The position numbers were made by a program, and so were the translations under genes. Of a stretch of DNA of 64,000 bases, positions 38,397 to 44,766 are shown piece by piece. Position 1 is the first letter of the stretch, and each line of letters begins with the position of its first letter. Location: the NCBI RefSeq assembly GCF_019710585.1, contig NZ_JAIFZQ010000002.1, forward strand, positions 217,481-281,480, read 5' to 3'. The DNA is from Arthrobacter sp. MAHUQ-56. Its GTDB lineage: Bacteria; Actinomycetota; Actinomycetes; Actinomycetales; Micrococcaceae. Under the pieces are notes generated by a model. It saw only the letters and a list, made by a program, of their open reading frames with translations, made no database searches and was not told the DNA's origin.

Positions 38397-39233
38397 ATGA
38401 CGATCAAAAAGGAATTGAAACAGGTCGTTGACACGGCCGAGGACCTCACGAATTCCCGCACCCTCGAGGTTCTGGCCAGGACCGGTTTTGCGGTCAGCGG
38501 CATCCTGCACCTGCTCGTGGGTGCCATATCCATCCGGCTGGCAGCGGGTGGCACGGGCAGCGCGGATTTCAGCGGTGCGGTGGCCGAACTGGCCACCATG
38601 CCCGTTGGTCCGTTCCTGCTGTGGGGCAGCTTCGGCGCCTGCGCCGCGCTGTCGCTCTGGCAGGCCGGTGATGCGATCTTCGACTTCAACCACCAAGCGA
38701 CCAAGACAAAGATCAAGAACAAAGCAAAGGCCAGCCTGCAGGCGATCGTGTACGGCGTCCTTGCCCTGACCCTGTGGCACTTCGCCACAGGCACCGGGAC
38801 GGGCGGAGACAACCGCAAGGCCACCAGCGACTTCACCGTCTCCATGATGGAAGCGCCCGGCGGGGTGGCGCTGCTGGTCCTGGTCGGCCTTGCCGTCGCC
38901 GTTACGGGCGTGGCCTACGGCATGCGGGGGCCAAGGAAGTCATTCGAGAAACAGCTGCGGATGCCGGAGCGCGGTGCGGCCCGGGTGGCGGTGACGAGTC
39001 TTGGCGTGGCCGGTTACCTGGCGAAAGGGATGGTCCTGCTGCTGACCGGCCTGCTGATCGTCATCGCCACGATCAAAGAGCATCCGGAGGATTCCACGGG
39101 ACTGGACGGGGGCCTTCGGGCCCTCCGCGACCAGCCACTGGGTCCATATCTCCTCGCAGCAGTGGGGGCCGGGCTGGTCTGCTATGGCGCCTACATGATC
39201 ATGCGCGCCCGGCTGGCCAGAATGACCAAGTAA
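38397..39233 (+). CDS. DUF1206 membrane protein
   Basis: Product of 278 residues built of three similar two-helix units, each near GxxGYLxKGxVxxxxG-like text: LARTGFAVSGILHLLVGA near 26-43, LQAIVYGVLALTLWH near 117-131, and GVAGYLAKGMVLLLTGLL near 203-220. That internal triplication is the DUF1206 pattern. Function unknown. ATG 38397 follows AAGGAA. It is divergent from the WXG-like gene across 177 bases; no shared regulator is visible. Confidence 0.85.
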   Translation: MTIKKELKQVVDTAEDLTNSRTLEVLARTGFAVSGILHLLVGAISIRLAAGGTGSADFSGAVAELATMPVGPFLLWGSFGACAALSLWQAGDAIFDFNHQATKTKIKNKAKASLQAIVYGVLALTLWHFATGTGTGGDNRKATSDFTVSMMEAPGGVALLVLVGLAVAVTGVAYGMRGPRKSFEKQLRMPERGAARVAVTSLGVAGYLAKGMVLLLTGLLIVIATIKEHPEDSTGLDGGLRALRDQPLGPYLLAAVGAGLVCYGAYMIMRARLARMTK

Positions 39234-39261
39234 CCGCCTGCGCGGTGGCTAGGGTGGGAAC

Positions 39262-39741
39262 ATGCCCCAGGTACGTGCCGAACGCCTCATCCGGATCGAC
39301 CCGGAGACAGCCTTCGCCCTTTCCCAGACCACAGGCGGTTTCCGGCTTAAGTGGGACCCCTTCATCTCCGCGCAGGGCTTCCTGGACGGGGCGGAAGCGG
39401 CGGGCAAGGGCGTCCGCACCCGGACCAGGTCGCGGCTGGGCCTAATCATGGTCAGCGAGTATGTTTCCTATGCCCCGCCTCGGAATGTGGGCATGACCAT
39501 GGTGGCCGGGCCGTGGTTCTTCGCCAACTTCGGCGGCGGCTGGCGTTTCACGGCGGACGACGGCGGCACGCGGGCAGTCTGGAAGTACACCTTTTCGTGC
39601 CGGCCGGCTTTGCTGCGGCCTGTGATGGAGTGGATCGGTGCCCGGCTGCTGGGGCATGAGATCGAACGGCGGATCGAGGCGTTCGCCCGCGCATGCGAGG
39701 ACGACGCCCTGCTGGCGGAGTTCCGGGCGCTCAACTCCTAG
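39262..39741 (+). CDS. SRPBCC/START-like family protein
   Basis: Product of 159 residues with the helix-grip pattern of polyketide-cyclase/START proteins: an opening strand RAERLIRIDPETAFAL, a long central beta-sheet (VSEYVSYAPPRNVGMTMVAG and GGWRFTADDGGTRAVWKYTF), and a C-terminal helix EIERRIEAFARAC. Such proteins bind small hydrophobic ligands. It begins 28 bases after the DUF1206 gene and is convergent with the anti-sigma gene, 13 bases apart. Confidence 0.8.
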   Translation: MPQVRAERLIRIDPETAFALSQTTGGFRLKWDPFISAQGFLDGAEAAGKGVRTRTRSRLGLIMVSEYVSYAPPRNVGMTMVAGPWFFANFGGGWRFTADDGGTRAVWKYTFSCRPALLRPVMEWIGARLLGHEIERRIEAFARACEDDALLAEFRALNS

Positions 39742-39754
39742 GACCACCCGGCGG

Positions 39755-40414
39755 CTAGGGAACGGCGATCACGGCCACCGCGCGCTGGGTGCCGTCCCGC
39801 AGTTCGACGCTCGAGATGCTGGCGAGCTGGATGGGCGTTGCCCCGGTGATCTTGACCTTTCCGCTGGGGGTGGCTGTCCAGGCGCAGGCACGGTCCTCGC
39901 CGCCGGCCCGGTCCCGGACCCACAGCGACAACGTGCCCTGGGACGGCAGGCTGCTCCCGCTGACCGCCAGTTCGGTGCCCCAGGTCTTCCTGGCCATGTC
40001 GATATTGACCTGCAGCCCGCTGCCGGCAGCCACGGAGTAGGTGGCATCCGGCTGCGGCGGACGGACGAGCAACGGGCCCACGGCAAGGCCCACTGCCAGG
40101 CACGCAGCGGCGACGGCCCCCGCCAGCGCCGCCCACCGCCGTCGTACTTTCCGGCGCCGGCGTGCCAGTTCATCGAAAAGCTGCACGGGGACGCTGGCCG
40201 GGACTGCCCCGCTGCCGCCGGAAGCGGCAGTGAGGGCCACGGCGTCCGGCACGGGAAGGGCGTCCAGCAGCATGGGAACTTTCTCCAGCACCGCCAGTTC
40301 CTTCCGGCAGGCAGCACAAGCCTGCAGGTGCGATTCGAACAGGGCGGCGTCTGCCGCGTCCAGGCCACCCAGCACGTAGGCACCCATCAGGTAGTGCGGG
40401 TCTGCCGTGTTCAC
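39755..40414 (-). CDS. Zinc-binding anti-sigma factor, membrane-anchored
   Basis: Product of 219 residues (GTG start, GTGA overlap with the sigma gene). The N-terminal ZAS motif is His7 and His29-x3-Cys33-x2-Cys36 (HLQACAAC), which grips the sigma factor in the cytoplasm. One membrane helix spans about 94-117. The extracytoplasmic part (about 120-219) is an RskA-like beta domain (GSGLQVNIDMARKTWGTEL). It should hold the cognate ECF sigma until a membrane or envelope signal releases it, often by stepwise proteolysis. Confidence 0.9.
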   Translation of the reverse strand: MNTADPHYLMGAYVLGGLDAADAALFESHLQACAACRKELAVLEKVPMLLDALPVPDAVALTAASGGSGAVPASVPVQLFDELARRRRKVRRRWAALAGAVAAACLAVGLAVGPLLVRPPQPDATYSVAAGSGLQVNIDMARKTWGTELAVSGSSLPSQGTLSLWVRDRAGGEDRACAWTATPSGKVKITGATPIQLASISSVELRDGTQRAVAVIAVP

Positions 40415-40911
40415 CGTTCCACCCCCATCTCGTCCAGGACGGTGCGCAGTGCCCGCAGGGCGTAGAACGCCCGGGACTTGACCGTTCCGGCGGGAATGTT
40501 GAGCTGGACCGCGGCCTCGTTAACGGTAAAGCGGCGGTAGTGCAGGGCCACCAGGACCTCGCGGTGCTCCCTGCTCAAACGCAGCAGTGCCTCCTCCATC
40601 AGGACCCGGTTGAGCAGCTCGTCGGCGCGCTCCACCACATCGGCGGGGTCGGTGAGGCCGCTTTCCAGCGCCTCGTGCGGGCGGCGCTGGCTCCGCCGGT
40701 AATTGTCGATCATGATGTTCCTGGCCGTTCGGTACAGATAGCTGCGGAAGCTGCCAGTGATGTCCGGGGCATGCTGCCAGACCCGCAGGACGGTTTCCTG
40801 CACCACGTCCTCGGCTATCTGGGGGTCGCGGGTGGCGCCCAGCACAAAGCGGCGCAGGGCATCGCCGTGCTCGCGGTAGATGGCCTCCACCACGTTCTCG
40901 TCGAGTGGCAT
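40411..40911 (-). CDS. ECF sigma factor, circuit 1
   Basis: RNA polymerase sigma-70 factor of 166 residues with only regions 2 and 4. Region 2 (about 10-75) holds AEDVVQETVLRVWQHA and the -10 binding end RTARNIMIDNYRRS. Region 4 (about 110-160) holds LSREHREVLVALHYRRFTV and the recognition helix PAGTVKSRAFYALRAL. The size and RskA-like partner fit the SigK/SigL/SigT groups. An ECF promoter identical in form to that of the divergent lipoprotein lies 38 bases upstream, so it probably drives its own gene. Confidence 0.93.
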   Translation of the reverse strand: MPLDENVVEAIYREHGDALRRFVLGATRDPQIAEDVVQETVLRVWQHAPDITGSFRSYLYRTARNIMIDNYRRSQRRPHEALESGLTDPADVVERADELLNRVLMEEALLRLSREHREVLVALHYRRFTVNEAAVQLNIPAGTVKSRAFYALRALRTVLDEMGVER

Positions 40912-40948
40912 GCCACTCCTCCCGTTCCCGTGCCTGCGTCCTGTGCTG

Positions 40949-40977
40949 TTAGACGCCGGACAGCCCGAAATGGTTCA
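40949..40977 (-). promoter_or_regulatory. ECF-type promoter of sigma circuit 1 (autoregulatory)
   Basis: On the minus strand TGAACC (40977-40972) and CGTCTAA (40955-40949) are 16 bases apart, the form of GGAAC-N16-CGTC promoters of ECF sigma factors. The likely transcription start near 40942 gives a leader of about 31 bases to the sigma ATG at 40911. Confidence 0.75.
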
Positions 40978-41009
40978 CCGTGGCAGGCTTCCACTGACCG
41001 GGGCCGCAC

Positions 41010-41038
41010 TGAACCATTCTTCACCCGGGAGCGTCGTA
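41010..41038 (+). promoter_or_regulatory. ECF-type promoter of the COG4315-like lipoprotein gene
   Basis: TGAACC (41010-41015) and CGTCGTA (41032-41038) with a 16-base spacer. The first nine bases TGAACCATT are identical to those of the divergent sigma promoter 33 bases away. The spacer length and the CGTC element are also the same, which argues that one sigma factor reads both. Confidence 0.78.
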
Positions 41039-41088
41039 TGGGTTAGCGTCCGGCGATCCGACGCCGGGCCCCAGCCCAGGAGCACACC

Positions 41089-41640
41089 ATGAAGAAAACC
41101 ATCGGGGCAGGATTTGCCGTCCTGGCCCTGGCGGCGGCCCTGGCCGCCTGCGGCAGCAACAGCGGAAGCACCACGGCCAGCAGCCCGGCCACCAGTACCG
41201 CGGCAGCCAGCGGCACTGCCTCCCCGACAGCAGCGGCGTCCGGGTCCGGATCGGCGCAAGCCAGCGCAGCGGCTGAGCTGATGACGGCGTCCTCGTCAGC
41301 GGGCACCATCGTGGTGGATGCGAAGGGTATGAGCGTCTACTTCTTCACGAAGGATACGAAGGGTTCCGGGACGAGTGCCTGCACGGGCGCGTGCCTGGTG
41401 CAGTGGCCTCCTGTGACCACCACGTCCGCAACACCCAGCGCGTCGGGGGTGACCGGAACCTTGGGCACCATCACGACTCCTGACGGCAAGAAGCAGGTGA
41501 CCCTCAACGGCATGCCGCTGTACTACTTCGCCAAGGACACCAAGGCGGGCGACGTCCTGGGCCAGGGCGTCAACAACGTCTGGTACCTCGCGAATCCTTC
41601 CGGTGACATGATCAAGCCGGCAGGCGGCCAGACCTACTGA
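41089..41640 (+). CDS. Lipoprotein with Yx(F/W/Y)xxD repeats (COG4315/PF03640-like)
   Basis: Product of 183 residues. The signal peptide ends in lipobox LAAC with Cys21, so it is anchored outside the membrane. A Ser/Thr/Ala-rich linker (about 22-62) follows. The globular part holds two repeats of the secreted family of unknown function: GMSVYFFTKDTKGSG with ACTGACLVQWPP (about 83-105), and GMPLYYFAKDTKAGD with NNVWYL (about 144-172). It faces the sigma gene divergently and has a matching ECF promoter, so it is the most likely regulon member and may be the signal sensor's partner. Confidence 0.9.
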   Translation: MKKTIGAGFAVLALAAALAACGSNSGSTTASSPATSTAAASGTASPTAAASGSGSAQASAAAELMTASSSAGTIVVDAKGMSVYFFTKDTKGSGTSACTGACLVQWPPVTTTSATPSASGVTGTLGTITTPDGKKQVTLNGMPLYYFAKDTKAGDVLGQGVNNVWYLANPSGDMIKPAGGQTY

Positions 41641-41658
41641 CGCTGCCTTCGGGCAGCG
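41641..41658. terminator. UUCG-tetraloop hairpin after the lipoprotein gene
   Basis: Arms CGCTGCC and GGCAGCG pair around a TTCG loop, directly after the TGA stop. UUCG gives an exceptionally stable hairpin. There is no T-run, so it may mark a transcript end or protect the message from 3' decay. It also lies three bases from the end of the convergent anti-sigma-like gene. Confidence 0.6.
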
Positions 41659-41661
41659 GCA

Positions 41662-42438
41662 CTACCGCAGCGGAACGTCCGGGATCTTGCTGGGCAGCGG
41701 CATCTCCGTCGGGGCGGGAACGGGCAGCTTCGGGGCCTCATCGAGGCCCTTCCTGACGTCCTCCGCGACGGAGCCCGGCGTTGTCGGCTGCGCGGGGTTC
41801 TTCCCGCCCGGTTGTCCGTGCGTGGGAGCATTGCCCGGCCGGCCCGGCGCGGTCGACGGCGTCCCGGCAGCGGGGGCCGGCGCGGTTGCCGCGGCGGTGG
41901 GGACGGCGTCCGGGCTCGTTGACGGTGCCGGGGCAGCCGGACGGGGAGCCGGCACATCGCCGCCGGTGCTTCCCGTGGGCGCTGCGGAAGTCCCGGTCAC
42001 GAACGACGTGACGGCCTGGTTCAGCTGGGCGAAGGAGTCGCGGAGGCCCTGGTCGGAGGCGACGGCGACCGCACCGCCGGCGGCGAGCGAGGCAGCCACC
42101 GACAACGTGGTCAGCGTGATGCGGCGCTTCGCCCTGCGGCGGGCCGCCAGCTCGTCGGCCGGGCGCCCGGCATGGCGCATGGCGGCGGGTTGGGCGGTGG
42201 CCGGTTCCACGACCTGCAGGTCGACGGCGGTCAGCGTTGCCGTTGCCGGGCTGGCGGCGCGGGCAGTGCCGGCACCGGCCATCAGCGCGGCGACGTCGGC
42301 AGACGGCGCGGGCGCCTGCGCTGCCAGCGCACGCAGCTGGAGCAGGGCGGGACGAAGCTGGCCGTCGTCGTCCAGGTCCGCTTCGAGCAGGAGCTGGTCA
42401 ACGAACCGGTCGTTGCGGGAGCCTGCGGTGTCACTCAT
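41662..42438 (-). CDS. Putative membrane anti-sigma protein, circuit 2 (RsbN-like layout)
   Basis: Product of 258 residues. Residues 1-110 are cytoplasmic with no zinc motif (opening TAGSRNDRFVDQLLLEADLD), residues about 111-132 form one helix (ITLTTLSVAASLAAGGAVAVA), and 133-258 are a Pro/Ala/Thr-rich extracytoplasmic stalk ending near PSKIPDVPLR. It overlaps the sigma gene by eight bases (42431-42438). Gene order and topology match anti-sigma factors such as RsbN of Streptomyces, but sequence alone does not prove binding. Confidence 0.65.
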   Translation of the reverse strand: MSDTAGSRNDRFVDQLLLEADLDDDGQLRPALLQLRALAAQAPAPSADVAALMAGAGTARAASPATATLTAVDLQVVEPATAQPAAMRHAGRPADELAARRRAKRRITLTTLSVAASLAAGGAVAVASDQGLRDSFAQLNQAVTSFVTGTSAAPTGSTGGDVPAPRPAAPAPSTSPDAVPTAAATAPAPAAGTPSTAPGRPGNAPTHGQPGGKNPAQPTTPGSVAEDVRKGLDEAPKLPVPAPTEMPLPSKIPDVPLR

Positions 42439-43009
42439 TGTTCGCCTGGTTTCTTTTGAGCGTTTGTGCCTTGAGGTTTTGGAGGGCCCTGCGCTGGAGC
42501 TGCTTGACGGCTCCGGCACTCTTGCCCATGATGGCGGCCACCTGGTCGATGGACAGGTCGGCCACGACGCGAAGGGCCAGGACCTCCTGGTGTTCCTCGC
42601 TGAGTCCTTCCAGCATGGCTTCCGCGCCGCTGGCCAGTTCGACGGCATGGTCCTCCGCGGAGGGCGTGGTCCGGCCGTCCGTCAGGGGGTCATACGGGGT
42701 GAGCTGCGGCCGGCGTTCCAGCCGGCGGTAGTGATCCACCATGCGGGCGTGGGCAATCGAGAAGAGCAGCGATTTGGCGCCCTGCACCCCGCCGGTGAGG
42801 CTGCCGATCCTGGGGTAAAAAGCCAGGAAAACGTCCTGGGTGACGGCCTCGGGATCATCGAGCCCGCGCGCCTTGAGGTACCCCTGTACCGGGCCGGCGA
42901 AGGTGCGGTAGGCAACGTCGAACAACACGGCCGGATCCGTCCCGGCCGTGTCGTCGAATATGTCAATCTCGTCCTGGGCCAAAGTGTCCAGCACCAGCGG
43001 CTCCTCCAT
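42431..43009 (-). CDS. ECF sigma factor, circuit 2 (BldN-like layout)
   Basis: Sigma factor of 192 residues. Region 2 has DDPEAVTQDVFLAFYPRIGSL near 50-70 and SIAHARMVDHYRRLERRP near 84-101. A linker of about 30 residues carries DGRTTPSAEDHAVEL. Region 4 has LSEEHQEVLALRVVADLS near 138-155 and AAIMGKSAGAVKQLQRRALQ. ATG 43009 is the first plausible start; codons upstream in the same frame are Arg/Pro-rich and unlike a sigma factor. No good ribosome site is seen. Upstream lie a hairpin-rich gap and the secreted-protein gene. Confidence 0.88.
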   Translation of the reverse strand: MEEPLVLDTLAQDEIDIFDDTAGTDPAVLFDVAYRTFAGPVQGYLKARGLDDPEAVTQDVFLAFYPRIGSLTGGVQGAKSLLFSIAHARMVDHYRRLERRPQLTPYDPLTDGRTTPSAEDHAVELASGAEAMLEGLSEEHQEVLALRVVADLSIDQVAAIMGKSAGAVKQLQRRALQNLKAQTLKRNQANNE

Positions 43010-43091
43010 CGCGGGGGGCGCATGCCACTCCCGGTTTCCGGCGCGGACTGCCCGCCCCCATGGTTTTCCGGCTGCCTCGTTGCGGGTCTTT

Positions 43092-43139
43092 CCGGGCTGC
43101 TGCCCGGCTGCCTGGACTGCGGCTGCAGCCGCAGTCCAG
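43092..43139. repeat. Two adjacent palindromes between the secreted-protein and sigma genes
   Basis: A perfect 28-base palindrome (43112-43139), with arms CTGGACTGCGGCTG and CAGCCGCAGTCCAG and no loop, is followed on the message by a hairpin CCGGGC-TGCT-GCCCGG (43092-43107). There is no T-run. Both lie in the 145-base gap, so they may attenuate read-through from the secreted-protein gene into the sigma gene, or stabilise the upstream message. Confidence 0.55.
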
Positions 43140-43154
43140 ACTAGGCCAACTGTC

Positions 43155-43817
43155 TTAGCGGACAGAAACCGACGGAGCGTGGACCGCGTTGCCCCCGGCC
43201 GGAACAGCAGGCACGGCAGGAACGGCGGGCTCGCCGTCGACGCCCGGAACGGCAGGAACAGCCGGAACCGCGGGGGCGGACGGAACAGCCGGAACCTCGG
43301 GACGCTCAACCTTTGCGGAGGCGGAGCCCTTCGCTTCGGCGCTGCCCTTGGCGGCGGCCTCAGCCTTGGCTACGACATCGGTGCAGTAGCTCTCGATGTT
43401 CGCGTCACCCTTGGCGGCGATGGACAGCGAGGAAAACGCCTTCGAGGAAGCGTCCAGGCCGCCGTTGGTGTACGCGGTGCAGAGGCCCAGGGCGGCGGGA
43501 CCGGCGGCGTCCACTGCGGTGTTGGCGTCAGCGGAGGCCGAGGTGCTGGCGGTGGCCCCGCTTTCGGAAGCCTCCGCCGTGGCGCCGGTCTCTGCTTCAG
43601 CAGTCGCGGTGGCGGTTGCGGTTGCGGTTGCGTCCGCTGCGGCCTCGGCTGCCTGCTTCGGGGCCGGGGCACCAAAGAGTTCGTGGGCGGTCTGCTGGGC
43701 TTCGGTGGGGAGGACACCCGAGACAGCGGCGGCACCGGTGCCTCCTACAGCCAGGGTTCCTGCTGCCAGGACTCCAGCGGCAACTTTGCTGGTGGCGAGA
43801 ACGGTGAACACAGACAT
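43155..43817 (-). CDS. Secreted or membrane-linked Ala/Thr/Pro-rich protein, likely target of sigma circuit 2
   Basis: Product of 220 residues. A hydrophobic start (residues 1-35, VAAGVLAAGTLAVGGTGAAA) acts as signal peptide or anchor. Then comes LPTEAQQTAHELFGAPAP, a motif I recall in other actinobacterial envelope proteins. Low-complexity tracts follow: alternating Ala-Thr (about 64-76) and Pro-Ala-Val repeats (about 174-208), with two Cys in the middle (LCTAYTNG and SYCTDVV) that may pair. The DNA shows matching GTTGCG tandem repeats near 43610-43632. ATG 43817 follows GGAGAA. Function unknown. Confidence 0.7.
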   Translation of the reverse strand: MSVFTVLATSKVAAGVLAAGTLAVGGTGAAAVSGVLPTEAQQTAHELFGAPAPKQAAEAAADATATATATATAEAETGATAEASESGATASTSASADANTAVDAAGPAALGLCTAYTNGGLDASSKAFSSLSIAAKGDANIESYCTDVVAKAEAAAKGSAEAKGSASAKVERPEVPAVPSAPAVPAVPAVPGVDGEPAVPAVPAVPAGGNAVHAPSVSVR

Positions 43818-43881
43818 CTTTACTTCTCCAAACCTTGACGACACGTCCTACTGGATCCGGCTGGCGGACCCATCACCTGCT

Positions 43882-43909
43882 ATATCGCCCCGGACCCCGC
43901 AAAGGTTAC
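43882..43909 (-). promoter_or_regulatory. ECF-type promoter of the secreted-protein gene
   Basis: On the minus strand GTAACC (43909-43904) is followed after exactly 16 bases by CGATAT (43887-43882). The CGTAAC -35 element is the one known for the Streptomyces sigma factor BldN (CGTAAC-N16-CGTTGA), although counted that way the spacer here is 17. The start near 43874 gives a leader of about 57 bases. Confidence 0.5.
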
Positions 43910-43922
43910 GGCCGGCAGGGAT

Positions 43923-44537
43923 TCAGTCGATGAACGCGTCCGCAAGCAGGTCCGCGACCACCCTGGCCCGGCGCTCCTCCAGGTCCGGGATCCGGGCGGC
44001 CAGGTGCTGGATGTAGGCGCCCACTTCTTCGTCGTCGAGGACCAGCAGGTCCGCCTGCCGGCACAACCAGGCCGCGTTGAGCGCGGTGATGTTTTCACGT
44101 TCCAGCAGTTCCTCGAACTCGCCGTCGAGCTCCTCCATCCGGAGGACGCCGTCGGGAATGTCTCCCCGCTCGTCCGGTGTGCCGTCCAGGTAGTGCACGG
44201 CATCTTCGTCGGACAGGCTGTCGTACGCCTCGACCGTGCGGTTGAAGAGGTCCAGGTGGGCGGCCGCCCCCATGCCCGCCATGCCTTCCCGGATCAGGGT
44301 GTCCGTCTCCGCGCGGTCCCCTGCGGTGAAGACGTACTGCGCGAACCCGCCCTCCAGTGCCTGGCTGAGGTAGAAATCCACGTAGTAGCTGCGGACTGCT
44401 GCCGGGGACATCTCCTCCAGGTGCAGGAGGGCGGCATGCATGGCGTCCACCACGCTGACGTTGGCCGCCACCGCTTCCTCGCTGCCGGCTTCGACGCTGC
44501 TGCTGGTCAGGACGACGGGCTGCTGGCTGGTGATCAT
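43923..44537 (-). CDS. DMP19/DUF4375-like protein
   Basis: Product of 204 residues with an all-helical acidic profile. The conserved block SYYVDFYLSQALEGGFAQYVFT near 43-64 is the DMP19-like (DUF4375) mark; DMP19 of Neisseria mimics DNA. Acidic runs (DEDAVHYLDG, EELDGEFEELLE, VLDDEEVG) support a DNA-mimic or protein-binding role, which is inference. ATG 44537 follows AAGGA; a 15-residue longer form is possible. It is divergent from the SNF2 helicase across 229 bases. Confidence 0.65.
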   Translation of the reverse strand: MITSQQPVVLTSSSVEAGSEEAVAANVSVVDAMHAALLHLEEMSPAAVRSYYVDFYLSQALEGGFAQYVFTAGDRAETDTLIREGMAGMGAAAHLDLFNRTVEAYDSLSDEDAVHYLDGTPDERGDIPDGVLRMEELDGEFEELLERENITALNAAWLCRQADLLVLDDEEVGAYIQHLAARIPDLEERRARVVADLLADAFID

Positions 44538-44766
44538 GGGAATCCTTACTGCTGGTACTGGTGGCGCTGTGGACGCCTTCACGGTACGGCCGCCAGTTCA
44601 CGCCAGTGCTGGAGAAAAAATGAACGCCAGGCGAAGTTTCCGGGTCTGTTGGGGAACCTCCGGCGGCAGGCGGCGCGGCCATGGGCTGCCGCCCGGCGAA
44701 CTAAGATGGATCAGATAACCACCCACCGGACCCGGCTCCGCCGTGGCCTGCTGAAAGTAGCGTTCC

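Noticed and set aside
40912..41088. tRNA or small RNA gene in the ECF intergenic gap
   Set aside because: No cloverleaf pattern or paired stems consistent with tRNA; the gap is explained by two promoters.
43155..43640. Short tandem DNA repeats as a variable-number repeat locus
   Set aside because: They encode in-frame Ala-Thr and Pro-Ala-Val tracts of the secreted protein; variability cannot be judged from one genome.
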